Shown: piece by piece, positions 44,446 to 55,786 of the stretch | Position numbering within the stretch: the first letter of the stretch is position 1 | Layout: each line of letters begins with the position of its first letter | Source: Aegilops tauschii subsp. strangulata | Lineage: Eukaryota > Streptophyta > Magnoliopsida > Poales > Poaceae | Length of the DNA: 64,000 nucleotides | NCBI RefSeq assembly: GCF_002575655.3 | Contig: NC_053037.3 | Span: forward strand, 569,200,880 to 569,264,879 | Reading direction: 5' to 3' | Notes under the pieces: generated by a model | Database searches by the model: none | Told to the model about the DNA's origin: nothing | What the model saw: the letters and a program-made list of their open reading frames with translations, nothing else | Made by a program: the position numbers and the translations under genes

Positions 44446-46103
44446 GAACCTCGTAGGTCGACCAGAGTAAGATCCGCACCAGAGTGGTACGGTAATCCTG
44501 TTCTGGAAGTCATGTTACTTGACCATGGCGAACCTACGAACTATGAAGAAGCGATGGTGAGCCTAGATTCCGCAAAATGGCTTGAGGCCATGAAATCTGA
44601 GATGGGATCCATGTATGAGAACAAAGTGTGGACTTTGGTTGACTTGCCCGATGATCGGCAAGCCATAGTGAATAAATGGATCTTCAAGAAGAAGACTGAC
44701 GCTGACGGTAATGTTACTGTCTACAAAGCTCGACTTGTTGCGAAAGGTTTTTGACAAGTTCAAGGGGTTGACTACGATGAGACTTTCTCACCCGTAGCGA
44801 TGCTTAAGTCTGTCCGAATCATGTTAGCAATTGCCGCATTTTATGATTATGAAATTTGGCAAATGGATCTCAAAACTGCATTCCTGAATGGATTTCTGGA
44901 AGAAGAGTTGTATATGATGCAACCAGAAGGTTTTGTCGATCCAAAGGGTGCTAACAAAGTGTGCAAGCTCCAGCGATCCATTTATGGACTAGTGCAAGCC
45001 TCTCGGAGTTGGAATAAACGTTTTGATAGTGTGATCAAAGCATATGGTTTTATACACACTTTTGGAGAAGCCTGTATTTACAAGAAAGTGAGTGGGAGCT
45101 CTGTAGCATTTCTAATATTATATGTGGATGACATATTGTTGATTGGAAATGATATAGAATTTATGGATAGCATAAAAGGATACTTGAATAAGAGTTTTTC
45201 AATGAAAGACCTCGGTGAAGCTGCTTATATATTAGGCATCAAGATCTATAGAGATAGATCAAGACGCTTAATTGGACTTTCACAAAGCACATACCTTGAT
45301 AAAGTTTTGAAAAAGTTCAAAATGGATCAAGCAAAGAAGGGGTTCTTGCCTATGTTACAAGGTGTGAAGTTGAGTCAGACTCAATGCCCGACCACTGCTG
45401 AAGATAGAGAGAAAACGAAAAGTGTTCCCTATGCTTCAGCCATAGGTTCTATCATGTATGCAATGCTATGTACCAGACCTGATGTGTGCCTTGCTATTAG
45501 CTTACCAGGGAGGTACCAAAGTAATCCAGGAGTGGATCACTGGACAGTGGTCAAGAACATCGTGAAATACCTAAAAAGGACTAAGGATATGTTTCCCGTT
45601 TATGGAGGTGACAAAGAGCTCGTCGTAAATGGTTACGTCGATGCAAGCTTTGACACTGATCCGGACGATTCTAAATCGCAAACCGGATACGTGTTTTTAT
45701 TGAACGGTGGAGCTGTCAGTTGCTGCAGTTCTAAACAATGCATCGTGGCGGGATCTAAGTGTGAAGCGGAGTACATAGCTGCTTCGGAAGTAGCAAATGA
45801 GGGAGTCTGGATGAAGGAGTTCATACCGATCTAGGTGTCATACCTAGTGCATCGGGTCCAATGAAAATCTTTTGTGACAATACTGGTGCAATTGCCTTGG
45901 CAAAGGAATCCAGATTTCACAAGAGGACCAAGCACATCAAGAGACGCTTCAATTCCATCGGGGATCAAGTCCAGGTGGGAGACATAGAGATTTGCAAGAT
46001 ACATACGGATCTGAATGTTGCAGACCCGTTGATTAAGCCTCTTCCACGAGCAAAACATGGTCAACACCAAGACTCCATGGGTGTTAGAATCATTACTGTA
46101 TAA
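44446..46103 (+). pseudogene. pol: Angela A reverse transcriptase and RNase H
   Basis: Continues from 34298 after G1. 44446-44754 holds the RT N-terminus (YEEAMVSLDSAKWLEAMKSE, WIFKKKTDADG) and ends at TGA (44752-44754) where a CGA codon is expected. 44755-45834 holds the RT core (YDYEIWQMDLKTAFLNGFLE, LYVDDILLIG with the catalytic YVDD at 45121-45132) and RNase H (VDASFDTDPDDSKSQTGY; VAGSKCEAEYIAASE). A frameshift near 45825 separates the C-terminus (IFCDNTGAIALAKESRFHKR; NVADPLIKPLPRAKH), ending at 46101-46103. Confidence 0.85.
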
Positions 46104-46136
46104 TCTAGATTATTGACTCTAGTGCAAGTGGGAGAC

Positions 46137-47842
46137 TGAAGGAAATATGCCCTAGAGGCAATAATAAGGTTATTATTTATTTCCTCATATCATGTTAAAT
46201 GTTTATTATTCATGCTAGAATTGTATTAACCGGAAACATAATACATGTGTGAATACATAGACAAACATAGTGTCACTAGTATGCCTCTACTTGACTAGCT
46301 CGTTGATCAAAGATGGTTGAGTTTCCTAGCCATGCATATGAGTTGTCATTTGATTAACGGGGTCACATCATTAGGAGAATGATGTGATTGACTTGACCCA
46401 TTTCGTTAGCTTAGCACTTGATCGTTTAGTTTACTGCAATTGCTTTCTTCATGACATATACATGTTCCTATGACTATGAGATTATGCAACTCCCGAATAC
46501 TGTAGGAACTGGGTGATTATAAAGGTGCTCTACAGGTGTCTCCGATGGTGTTTGTAGAGTTGGAATAGATCGAGATTAGGATTTGTCACTCCGATTGTCG
46601 GAGAGGTATCTCTGGGCCCTCTCGGTAATGCACATCACTATAAGCCTTGCAAGCATTGTGAATAATGAGTCAGTTGCGGGATGATGCATTACGGTACAAG
46701 TAAAGAGACTTGCCGGTAATGGGATTGAGCTAGGTATTGAGATACCTATGATCGAATCTCGAGCAAGTAACATACCGATGACAAAGGGAACAACGTATGT
46801 TGCTATGTGGTTTGACCGATAAAGATCTTCGTAGAATATGTAGTAACCAATATGAGCATCCAGGTTCCTCTATTGGTTATTGACCAGAGACATGTCTCGG
46901 TCATGCCTACATAGTTCTCGAACCCGTAGGGTCCGCACGCATAAAGTTCTGTGACGATCGGTATTATGAGTTTTTGTGTTTTGATGTACCGAAGGTAGCT
47001 CGGAGTCCCGGATATGATCACGGACATGACGAGGAGTCTGGAAGTGGTCGAGACGTAAAGATCGATATATTGGAAGACTATGTTCGGACACCGGAAATGT
47101 TTCGGGAAGTTTCGGACATATACCGGAGTACTGGGGGTTTACCGGAACCCCCTGGGGAGTTTAATGGGCCTATTGGGCCCTACTGGAGAAGACGAGGGGC
47201 AGCCAGGGCAGGCCGTGTGCCCCCTCCCCCTCTAGTCCGAATTGGACAAGGAGGGGGGCGGCGCCCCCCTTTCCTTCCTCCTCTCTCCTTCCCTTCCGCC
47301 TTCTCCTACTCCTACTAGGAAAGAAGGAGTCCTACTCCCGGTGGGAGTAGGACTCCCCCCTTGGCGTGCCCTCCTCCTTGGCCGACCACCTCCCACCTAA
47401 CACCTTTATATACGGGGGCAGGGGGGCACCCCAAGACACAACAATTGATCATTTATCTCTTAGCCGTGTGCGGTGCCCCCCTCCACCATAATCCACCTCG
47501 GTCATATCGTAGCGGTGCTTAGGCGAAGCCCTGCGTCGGTAACTTCATCAACACCGTCATCACGCCGTCGTGCTGACGAAGCTCTTCCCCGAAGTTCTAC
47601 TGGATCGTGAGTTCGCGGGACGTCACCAAGCTGAACGTTTGCTGAACGCAGAGGTGTCGTATGTTCGGTATTGAGGATCGGTCGATCGTGAAGTCGTACG
47701 ACTACATCAACCGCTTTGTCATAACGCTTCTGCTTACGGTCTACGAGGGTACGTAGACGACACTCTCCCCTCTCGTTGCTATGCATCACCATGATCTTGC
47801 GTGTGCGTAGCAATTTTTTTGAAATTACTACGTTCCCCAACA
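46137..47842 (+). repeat. Angela A 3' LTR
   Basis: 1,706 bp, preceded by AAGTGGGAGAC (polypurine tract, 46126-46136) and followed by the GTTAC duplication. Confidence 0.9.
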
Positions 47843-48565
47843 GTTACACCGCTGCATAGAGGGGGAAGAGTTGGTGATGAGGGAGGTGAAGTTGTTGGTG
47901 TAGATTGCGGTGATGATGATGGCCCCGGCGGCATTCCGGTGCCACCGGAAGAGAGGGGGAGAGGGCCCCCCTTATTCTTCTTCTTCCTTGACCTTCTCCC
48001 TAGATGGGAGAAGGGTTTCCCGTCTGGTCCTTGGTCTCCATGGCATGGGAGGGGCGAGAGCCACTCTGAGATTGGATCTGTCTCTCTGTCTCTCTGTTTC
48101 TGCGCTCCCAAATCTGGCCTTTCACCGTTTCTTATATTCCCGGAGATCTGTAACTTCGATTGGATTGAAATTTGAACACGGTTTTTCTTTGGATATTAGC
48201 TTTCTTGCAGCAAAAGAAGGGCAGCAACCGCCTTACGGGGTCTCCACGAGGGTCAGGGGCGCGCCTGCCCCCCTGGGGCGTGCCCCCTGCCTCGTGGCCC
48301 CCTTGGGCATCGTCTCGCGTTCATTCCGCTTCCCAAAATTCACATATATTCCAAAAAAATCTCCGTCAGTTTTTATCCCGTTTGGACTCCGTTTGATATG
48401 GATTTTCTACGAAACAAAAAACATGCAACAAACAGGAACTGGCACTGGGCACTGGATCAATATGTTAGTCCCAAAAATAGTATAAAAAGTTGACAAAAGT
48501 ATGTAAAAGTTGTAGAATATTGGCATGGAACAATAAAAAATTATAGATACGATGGAGATGTATCA

Positions 48566-48939
48566 AGGTGGGGTACAGGTAGACCCACAGTACGGAATGA
48601 AAACAGTGGATCTGAACAATCTTGCGTACAGAGACGAGACATTCGTCCTAGGCAATGATGTGGCGCAGGTTTTCTATGTGAAGGACATGTCTACTAAACC
48701 GAGAAAAGGAACGATAAGGAAGCAAATACATCATACGATGAGCCAAAGCGCCACATAGTTCTTTCAGGAAAAAGAGACATCGTGGGATTGGAGGGCAAGA
48801 CAGACATGTCTGAAGATTATGAGAAGTTTTATTAAATTCCTCCCATCAAAGTCAAGGCTGACCCAAGCACCCTGTTAAACGTTGAAGATTATCCATGGTT
48901 ACGGCGCAATAAGCAAAGGACACAAGAGAAGAAAAAGTG
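48566..48939 (+). pseudogene. tnp2: CACTA-2 TNP2 C-terminal fragment
   Basis: Continues directly from 17960 once G2 and its duplicated target are removed: VQVDPQYGMKTVDLNNLAY then VAQVFYVKDMSTKPRK. A frameshift follows at about 48705, the old frame is then readable as SYDEPKRHIVLSGKRDIVG, with a stop near 48832, ending at TGA 48937-48939. Matches CACTA-1 6675-7019. Confidence 0.8.
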
Positions 48940-48959
48940 AAGACTTTCTCTCCACAACT

Positions 48960-50225
48960 ATTATGATGATGCCTTTGATCTAGAAATACCACTGCAGCTA
49001 CATGTGACGAAATGAAATGCCTTTTGTAACAGATGAGTTTTCATCCGAAACCATGATACTTCGAAAGAGATTGTACATTTTGTACACGAAGTGATCCAGT
49101 ATTTGCCGTAACCCTCTCAACTACATGCTATGTGGGTGAAATGATGATACCATGCCAACTTTCAACCTTTTCAGAGTTCATTTGTAGTGCTTTTAAATTT
49201 AAGGGTCATATAGCTCAAAAAATCAGTAAATGCATGAAAAATAACAAATGAAGTCAGAAAGGGTTGAAAATTGATGATTTGGCTTTGAATGGTGCATTTT
49301 GAACACAAAAAGTCTGGAGTTCAAATAAGTTCAAAAAATGAAATCCCTTTGTAATAGATGAGTTTTCGTCCGAAACCCTGATACTTCGAAAGAGATTGTC
49401 CATTATGTACACGAAGTGCATCCAGTTTTTGCCGTAACCCTGTCAACTTTTTAGCACATGCTATGTGGGTGAAATGATGATACCATGCCAACTTTCAACC
49501 TTTTCAGAGTTCATTCTTAGTGCTCTTCAATTTCAGGGTCATATATCTCAATAAAATCAGTACATGCATGAAAAATAACAAATGAAGTCAGAAAGGGTTG
49601 AAAATTGATGATGTGGCTTTGAATGGTGTATTTTGAACGCACAAAAAGTCTGGAGTTCAAATAAGTTCAAAAAAATGAAATCCCTTTGTAACTGATGAGT
49701 TTTCATCCGAAACCCTGATACTTCAAAAGAGATTGTCCATTTTGTACACGAAGTGCATCCATTTTTTGCCATAACCTCTCAACTTTTTAGAACATGCTAT
49801 GTGGGTGAAATGATGATACCATGCCAACTTTCAACCTTTTCAGAGTTCATTGGTAGTGCTTTTCAATTTCAGGGTCATATAGCTCAAAAATATCAGTACA
49901 TGCATGAAAAATAACAAATGAAGTCAGAAAGGGTTGAAAATTGATGATGTGGCTTTGAATGGTGCATTTTGAACACAAAAAAAGTCTGGAGTTCAAATAA
50001 GTTCAAAAAAAATGAAATCCCTTTGTAACAGATGAGTTTTTGTCCGAAACCCTGATACTTCGAAAGAGATTGTCCATTTTGTACACAAAGTGTATCCAGT
50101 TTTTACCGTAAACCTCTCAACTTTTTAGCACATGCTTTGTGGGTGAAATGATGATACCATGCCAACTTTCAACCTTTTCACAGTTCATTTAAAGTGCTTT
50201 TCAATTTCAGAGACATTTAGCTCAA
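48960..50225. repeat. Tandem repeat array, about 3.7 copies of a 326-337-bp unit
   Basis: Successive units begin with TTTGTAAC/TAGATGAG at 49022, 49348, 49685 and 50022. Each contains GATACTTCGAAAGAGATTG, GCATGCTATGTGGGTGAAATG-like and CATGCCAACTTTCAACC motifs. Located just after the TNP2 stop in CACTA-2; CACTA-1 has about half a unit at 6470-6650. Confidence 0.85.
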
Positions 50226-50840
50226 AGAATGAACTAGAATTTTTTTATGAAACTCTAATAGCAAAAATAATGAACACAAAATAATCAATTAAAATATTCT
50301 GTTATGATCAACTAAAACAAAACTATAATACTCTTCAATAGCAAAAAGAATCAACTAAAAGCTTTTATAAAACTCTAATAACAAAAGTAATCAACTAAAA
50401 AGAATTTACAAACCTCTAGTATTTTTTAAACTAATTTTTTATAAAATTTATGCAACTTAAAGCATCAAACTATTTTTTGTTCAAAACATTAATAGCAAAA
50501 AGAATTTTCATAAAGAATTTTCTGTTAGAAACTTTAGTAGCAAACTAAAATAACTAAATCTGTTTTTGATTAAAAGAGACATTTAAAATAACCTAAAATT
50601 TACCTAAAGCAAAATGAATCACTCAAAAACTCTAAAAATTTAAGTAAAGCATAAAAACAAAAAAGTACAGAAAAAATTCCGCCTACAAGGCCACCACGGC
50701 CTGCATCTAGAAACCCAACTAGCCTGTTGGGCCAGGATGCAGGCCCGTAGCGGGCCCAGTAGGCCCACAGGCATAGAAGTGTTAGATTAGGCCCGTAGGC
50801 TTGCAGTTCAGAGGAGTTCGAGAGGGATGAGGCAGCGGAG
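50226..50840. other. A/T-rich spacer of CACTA-2
   Basis: Runs such as AACTAAAA and AATAGCAAAAAGAATC to about 50690, then conserved sequence equivalent to CACTA-1 5795-5950 in the same position relative to TNP2. No gene recognised. Confidence 0.5.
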
Positions 50841-51167
50841 CTGATAAACCGGTGTGGGGCTCTCTCAACTAGCGAGGTGCGACTAAACGCCCACCACGCC
50901 GCTGTGCAAGGCAATTGGTCCCGGTTCGTGGCAAGAACCGGGACCAATGCCCACCTTTTTTGGTCCCGGTTCGTGGCACCAACCAGGACCAATGCCCCCC
51001 TTTGGTCCCGGTTCGTGCCACCAACTGGGACCAAAGGGTTGTGCTTCCTGCCCTTTCGCCTGGCCAAAAGAGACCTTTGGTCCCGGTTGGTGGCACGAAC
51101 CGGGACCAAAGGGGGGTATTGGTCCCGGTTGGCGCCACCAGCCGGGACTAAAGCCTTTGCTATAGAA
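50841..51167. promoter_or_regulatory. Internal divergent-promoter module of CACTA-2
   Basis: Inverted modules GGTCCCGGTTCGTGGCA..CCGGGACC (50908-51150) are flanked by a minus-strand TATA-like box (GTTTATCAG, 50849-50841) and a plus-strand box (CTATAGAAG, 51160-51168) pointing to the second gene. Same architecture as CACTA-1 5494-5794, with weaker boxes. Confidence 0.5.
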
Positions 51168-51189
51168 GCCAAGACTTAGCAGTTTCTCC

Positions 51190-51520
51190 TTATTCTCTCC
51201 CCCGACAACGAAACACACTCGACGCCGCCAGGCTGCTGCCCTCGACGTCGACGCCTTGCCCTCGTCGGGCCTCCTCGCCATCGTTGCCCATCATCCGGCC
51301 GCCGTCGTCCCGTCGCCGAGCTGCCCCGACGTCGTCCCCGCTCCCACTATGAGCCGCCGCGCCGTTCCTCTCCTCTTCCCCCTGCCCTGCGCTGCCGCCG
51401 CGCGCCGCCCCTGCCCTTCGCTGCCGTCGCGCGCCGCCACCCCTGCCCTGCGCTGCCGCCGCACGCCGCCCCTGCCCTGCGCTGCCGCCGCGTGCCGCCC
51501 CTGCAAATTTGACAAAAAAA
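51190..51520. repeat. GC-rich repeated leader of the CACTA-2 second gene
   Basis: Tandem CTGCCGCCGCGCGCCGCC-like units of about 40 bp, several copies. Frames on both strands are compositional. Corresponds to 5080-5460 in CACTA-1. Confidence 0.55.
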
Positions 51521-51537
51521 TTCATAAAAGTTAGAAT

Positions 51538-52378
51538 TTTTTATGTGTATGTATGGTATATGCATATATGTATGTGTATATATGTGTGTGTATGTATATA
51601 TGTGTGTATATGTTCATAGCATTTTTTCATATATGTATTTTTTGTCAATTTATCTATATGTTCATATATATGTGCATATTTAGAAAAAAATTGTGTATGC
51701 ATAGGAAAATTGTGTATGATCAAAGTTATTTATGTATATGTGTTCATATTTAGAAGAAACAGAAGGAGAGGAAAAAGGAAAATAAGAAGAGGAAGAAGGA
51801 GAAGAAGAAGGAGAAGAAGAGGAGCTGTTTGGCGTTCCAATCCAGTTCCAACAATGCATTTCTCGGACCGAGAAAGCGGAACGAAGAGGAGAGGAAGAAG
51901 AGGAGAAATAAATAAGAAGAGGAAAAAGAAGAAAAAAAAAAGAGGAGAAGAAGAAGGAATAGAGGAGAAGAAGAAAAAAAGAATAAAAAAAGAGGAGAAG
52001 AAGAAGAAATAGAATAATATACCCCCTCCCCGATAACTTCGACATGAGGGGGGGTCGATATACCCCCTCCCCGATAACATTTTTTCCATGTATGTATGTC
52101 GTCGTTGTCGATATACCCCCTCCCCGATAACTTCGACATGAGGGGGGGGTCGATATACCCCCTCCCCGGTAACATTTTTTCTAAGTTACTAAGGTAAAAT
52201 GTTTCTATCATGCATAGAACGATTTTAGACCACGGGAGCACCCCCGCTCTCGCTCGACAACTCTCGAGGACACCCAAAACCTAGAAAAAACTGTTGTCGA
52301 TCTCCTACCCCCCTCCCGCCCCTACCCAACAAACTCTCTCAAGATTTATAAGAGATTTATAAGGAATGCCCCCATTAT
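51538..52378. repeat. Simple-sequence tracts in the CACTA-2 second-gene leader/intron
   Basis: TATGTGTATATA repeats (51540-51740), a 240-bp purine tract of GAAGAGGAGAAG units (51755-52015), then repeated CGATATACCCCCTCCCCGAT blocks (52016-52170) matching CACTA-1 4380-4440. No protein coding; the long frames here are low-complexity. Confidence 0.55.
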
Positions 52379-52562
52379 GGTATGAAGCTCTCCAAAATTA
52401 TTTTGGAACGGAGCCCTGATAGGATAATTCGCTTTTTGGTACGAAGTTCAGCAAAGGCCTTCCAAATAGCAATATTCAAAAGACCCTTCCTGAACTTTGT
52501 ACCAAAAAGCGAATTATCCTATGAGGTCTCCGTTCCAAAATAACTTTGGAGAGCTTCATACC
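52379..52562. repeat. 184-bp long inverted repeat
   Basis: The left arm starting GGTATGAAGCTCTCCAAAAT and the right arm ending in its complement (..GGAGAGCTTCATACC) pair over about 75 bp each with few mismatches, around a 35-40-bp loop. Absent from the matching part of CACTA-1. Could be a foldback element or an inverted duplication; no target duplication was recognised. Confidence 0.7.
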
Positions 52563-52652
52563 ATCATGCGCATGTTACTTCCGGCTAATGATGAAGCCAT
52601 GGTTTTGTTGAATCCTTTGACACTAGACAATGTGACATATAGAAGGGTAGAT

Positions 52653-54388
52653 TGTTGGGCAACGTAGTAATTTTAAAAAAATCCTACGCACACGCAAGAT
52701 CATGGTGATGCATAGCAACAAGAGGGGAGAGTGTTGTCCATGTACCCTCATAGACCGAAAGCGGAAGCGATAGCACAACGCGGTTCATGTAGTCGTACGT
52801 CTTCACGATCCGACCGATCAAGTACCAAACGCATCGCACCACCGAGTTCAGCACACGTTCAGCCCGATGACGTCCCTCGAACTCCGATCCAGCCGAGTGT
52901 TGTGGGAGAGTTTCGTCAGCACGACGGCGTGGTGACGATGATGATGTTATACAGACGCAGGGCTTCGCCTAAGCACCGCTATAGTATTATCGAGGTGGAC
53001 TATGGTGGAGGGGGGCACCGCACACGGCTAAAAGATCAAACGATCAATTGTTATGTCACTAGGGTGCCCCCCTGCCCCCGTATATAAAAAGCTAGGGGGG
53101 TGCGGCCGGCCAGGAAGGGGCGCGCCAGGAGGAGTCCTACTCCCACCGGGAGTAGGACTCCTTCCCTTTTCCTTGTTGGATTAGGAGAAGAGGGGAAAGA
53201 GGTGGAGGAGAAGAAGGAAAGGGGGAGGCGCCGCCCCCCTCTCCTTGTCCTATTCGGACTAGGGGGGAGGGGCGCACGGCCCTTGCACTGGCTGCCTCTC
53301 TTCTTCTCCACTAAGGCCGACTATGGCCCATTAACCCCCGGGGGGTTCCGCTAACCCCTCCGGTACTCCGGTAAAATCCCGATTTCACCCGGAACACTTC
53401 CGGTATCTAAATATAGGCTTCCAATATATTAATCTTCATGTCTCAACCATTTCGAGGCTCCTTGTCATGTCCGTGATCACATCAGGGACTCCGAACAACC
53501 TTCGGTACATCAAAACATATAAACTAATAGTATAACTGTCATCGAAACGTTAAGCCTGCGGACCCTACGGGTTCGAGAACTATGTAGACATGACCGAGAC
53601 ACGTCTACGGTCAATAACCAATAGCGGAACCTGGATGCTCATATTGGCTCCCACATATTCTACGAAGATCTTCATCGGTCAGACCGCATAACAACATACG
53701 TTGTTCCCTTTGTCATCGGTATGTTACTTGCCCGAGATTCGATCTTCGGTATCTCAATACCTAGTTCAATCTTGTTACCGGCAAGTCTCTTTACTCGTTC
53801 TGTAATACATCATCCCGCAACTAACTCATTAGTTGCAATGCTTGCAAGGCTTAAGTGATCTGCATTACCGAGTGGGCCCAGAGATACCTCTCCGACAATC
53901 GGAGTGACAAATCCTAATCTCAAAATACGCCAACCCAACAAGTACCTTCGGAGACACCTGTAGAGCACCTTTATAATCACCCAGTTACGTTGTGACGTTT
54001 GGTAGCACACAAAGTGTTCCTCCGGTAAACGGGAGTTGCATAATCTCATAGTCATAGGAACATGTATAGGTCATGAAGAAAGCAATAGCAACATACTAAA
54101 TGATCGAGTGCTAAGCTAACAGAATGGGTCAAGTCAATCACATCATTCTCCTAATGATGTGATCCCATTAATCAAATGACAACCCATGTCAATGGCTAGG
54201 AAACATAACCAGCTTTGATCAACGAGCTAGTCAAGTAGAGGCATACTAGTGACACTCTGTTTGTCTATGTATTCACATAAGTATTACGTTTCCGGTTAAT
54301 ACAATTCTAGCATGAATAATGAACATTTATCATGATATAAGGAAATAAATAATAACTTTATTATTGCCTCTAGGGCATATTTCCTTCA
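52653..54388 (-). repeat. Angela B 3' LTR
   Basis: 1,736 bp; plus strand TGTTGGGCAACG..TTTCCTTCA. The frames at 52731-53354 and 53810-54055 lie within it and are not genes. Confidence 0.9.
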
Positions 54389-54421
54389 GTCTCCCACTTG
54401 CACTAGAGTCAATAATCTAGA

Positions 54422-55786
54422 TTACACAGTAATGATTGTAACACCCATGGAGCCTTGGTGCTGATCATGTTTTGCTCGTGGAAGAGGCTTAGTCAACGGG
54501 TCTGCAACATTCAGATCCGTATGTATCTTGCAAATTTCTATGTCTCCCACCTGGACTAGATCCTGGATGGAATTGAAGCGTCTCTTGATGTGCTTGGTTC
54601 TCTTGTGAAATCTGGATTGCTTCGCCAAGGCAATTGCACCAGTATTGTCACAAAAGATTTTCATTGGACCCGATGCACTAGGTATGACACCTAGATCGGA
54701 TATGAACTCCTTCATCCAGACTCCTTCATTTGCTGCTTCCGAAGCAGCTATGTACTCCGCTTCAAACGTAGATCCCGCCACGACGCTTTGTTTAGAACTG
54801 CACCTACTGACAGCTTCACCGTTCAATGTAAACACGTATCCGGTTTGCGATTTAGAATCGTCCGGATCAGTGTCAAAGCTTGCATCGACGTAGCCATTTA
54901 CGACTAGTTCTTTGTCACCTCCATAAACGAGAAACATATCCTTAGTCCTTTTTAGGTATTTCAGGATGTTCTTGACCGCTGTCCAGTGATCCACTCCTGG
55001 ATTACTTTGGTACCTCCCTACTAGACTTATAGCAAGGCACACATCACGTCTGGTACACAACATTGCATACAGGATAGAGCCTATGGCTGAAGCATAGGGA
55101 ACATCTTTCATTTTCTCTCTATCTTCTGCAATGGTCGGGCATTGAGTCTTAATCAACTTCACACCTTGTAACACAGGCCAGAACCCTTTCTTTGCTTGAT
55201 CCATTTTGAACTTCTTCAAAACTTTGTCAAGGTATGTGCTTTGTGAAAGTCCAATTAAGCGTCTTGATCTATCTCTATAGATCTTGATGCCCAATATATA
55301 AGCAGCTTCACCGAGGTCTTTCATTGAAAAACTCTTATTCAAGTATCCCTTTATGCTATCCAGAAATTCTATATCATTTCAGAATCCATTCAGGAATGCA
55401 GTTTTGACATCCGTTTGCCAAATTTCATAATCATAAAATGCGGCAATTGCTAACATGATTCAGACAGACTTAAGCATCGCTACGGGTGAGAAAGTCTCAT
55501 CGTAGTCAATCCCTTGAACTTGTCGAAAACATTTCGCAACAAGTCGAGCTTTATAGACAGCAACATTACCGTCCGCGTCAGTCTTTTTCTTGAAGATCCA
55601 TTTATTCTCAATGGCTTGCCGATCATCGGGCAAGTCAACCAAAGTCCATACTTTGTTATCATACATGGATCCCATCTCAGATTTCATGGCCTCAAGCCAT
55701 TTTGCGGAATCTGGGCTCACCATCGCTTCTTCATAGTTCGTAGGTTCGTCATGGTCTAATAACATAACCTCCAGAACAGGATTACC
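54422..55786 (-). pseudogene. pol: Angela B reverse transcriptase (active site deleted) and RNase H
   Basis: 55765-55460 encodes the RT N-terminus (WLEAMKSEMGSMYDNKVWTL; GIDYDETFSPVAMLKSV). At about 55380 the sequence jumps from the LNGF block to NDIEFLDSIKG, missing about 250 bp present in Angela A (44899-45146) including YVDD. 55342-54422 then encodes the rest of RT and an intact RNase H (NGYVDASFDTDPDDSKSQTG; NVADPLTKPLPRAKH). Short matching bases at the junction suggest illegitimate recombination. Confidence 0.85.

Larger units (their letters stand above)
27577..47842 (+). mobile_element. Angela A: Copia LTR retrotransposon with two nested insertions
   Basis: LTRs 27577-29312 (1,736 bp) and 46137-47842, starting TGAAGGAAATATGCCC and ending ACGTTCCCCAACA, with 5-bp duplication GTTAC at 27572-27576 and 47843-47847. 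PBS after the 5' LTR, PPT before the 3' LTR, and Gag-Protease-Integrase-RT-RNase H in Copia order. M3 and G1 lie inside the pol region; without them the element is about 8.6 kb. LTR ends and gene order match the abundant Triticeae Angela/BARE family. It cannot encode a complete polyprotein. Confidence 0.92.
17961..48565 (-). mobile_element. G2: polymerase-less Athila-like LTR retrotransposon, host to four nested insertions
   Basis: LTRs of about 1.52 kb (TGATAACCCACAAG..GATGTATCA) at 17961-21009 (less M1) and 26777-27576 joined to 47848-48565. Target duplications are AGGCG (17956-17960) and AGGTG (48566-48570), differing by one CpG-to-TpG change. The PBS TGGCGCCGTTGCCGGGGA on the minus strand gives orientation and matches that of G1. 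Without its insertions the internal region is about 4.4 kb and has no recognisable protease, RT, RNase H or integrase. It carries an unrelated ORF (25365-26652). It would depend on an Athila-type element such as G1 for mobility. Confidence 0.85.
26777..48565 (-). repeat. G2 5' LTR, split by Angela A
   Basis: 26777-27576 (800 bp) and 47848-48565 (718 bp), interrupted at GTTAC by Angela A. The combined 1,518 bp matches the other LTR in length and ends. Confidence 0.85.

Noticed and set aside
51190..51565. Ala/Arg-rich frames on both strands
   Set aside because: Same compositional effect in the CACTA-2 leader repeat.
51680..52277. Ser/Phe/Leu-rich 'membrane protein' frames
   Set aside because: Produced by the purine-pyrimidine tract; low complexity only.
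53051..53354. Frames in the Angela B LTR
   Set aside because: Same LTR region as above, on both strands.
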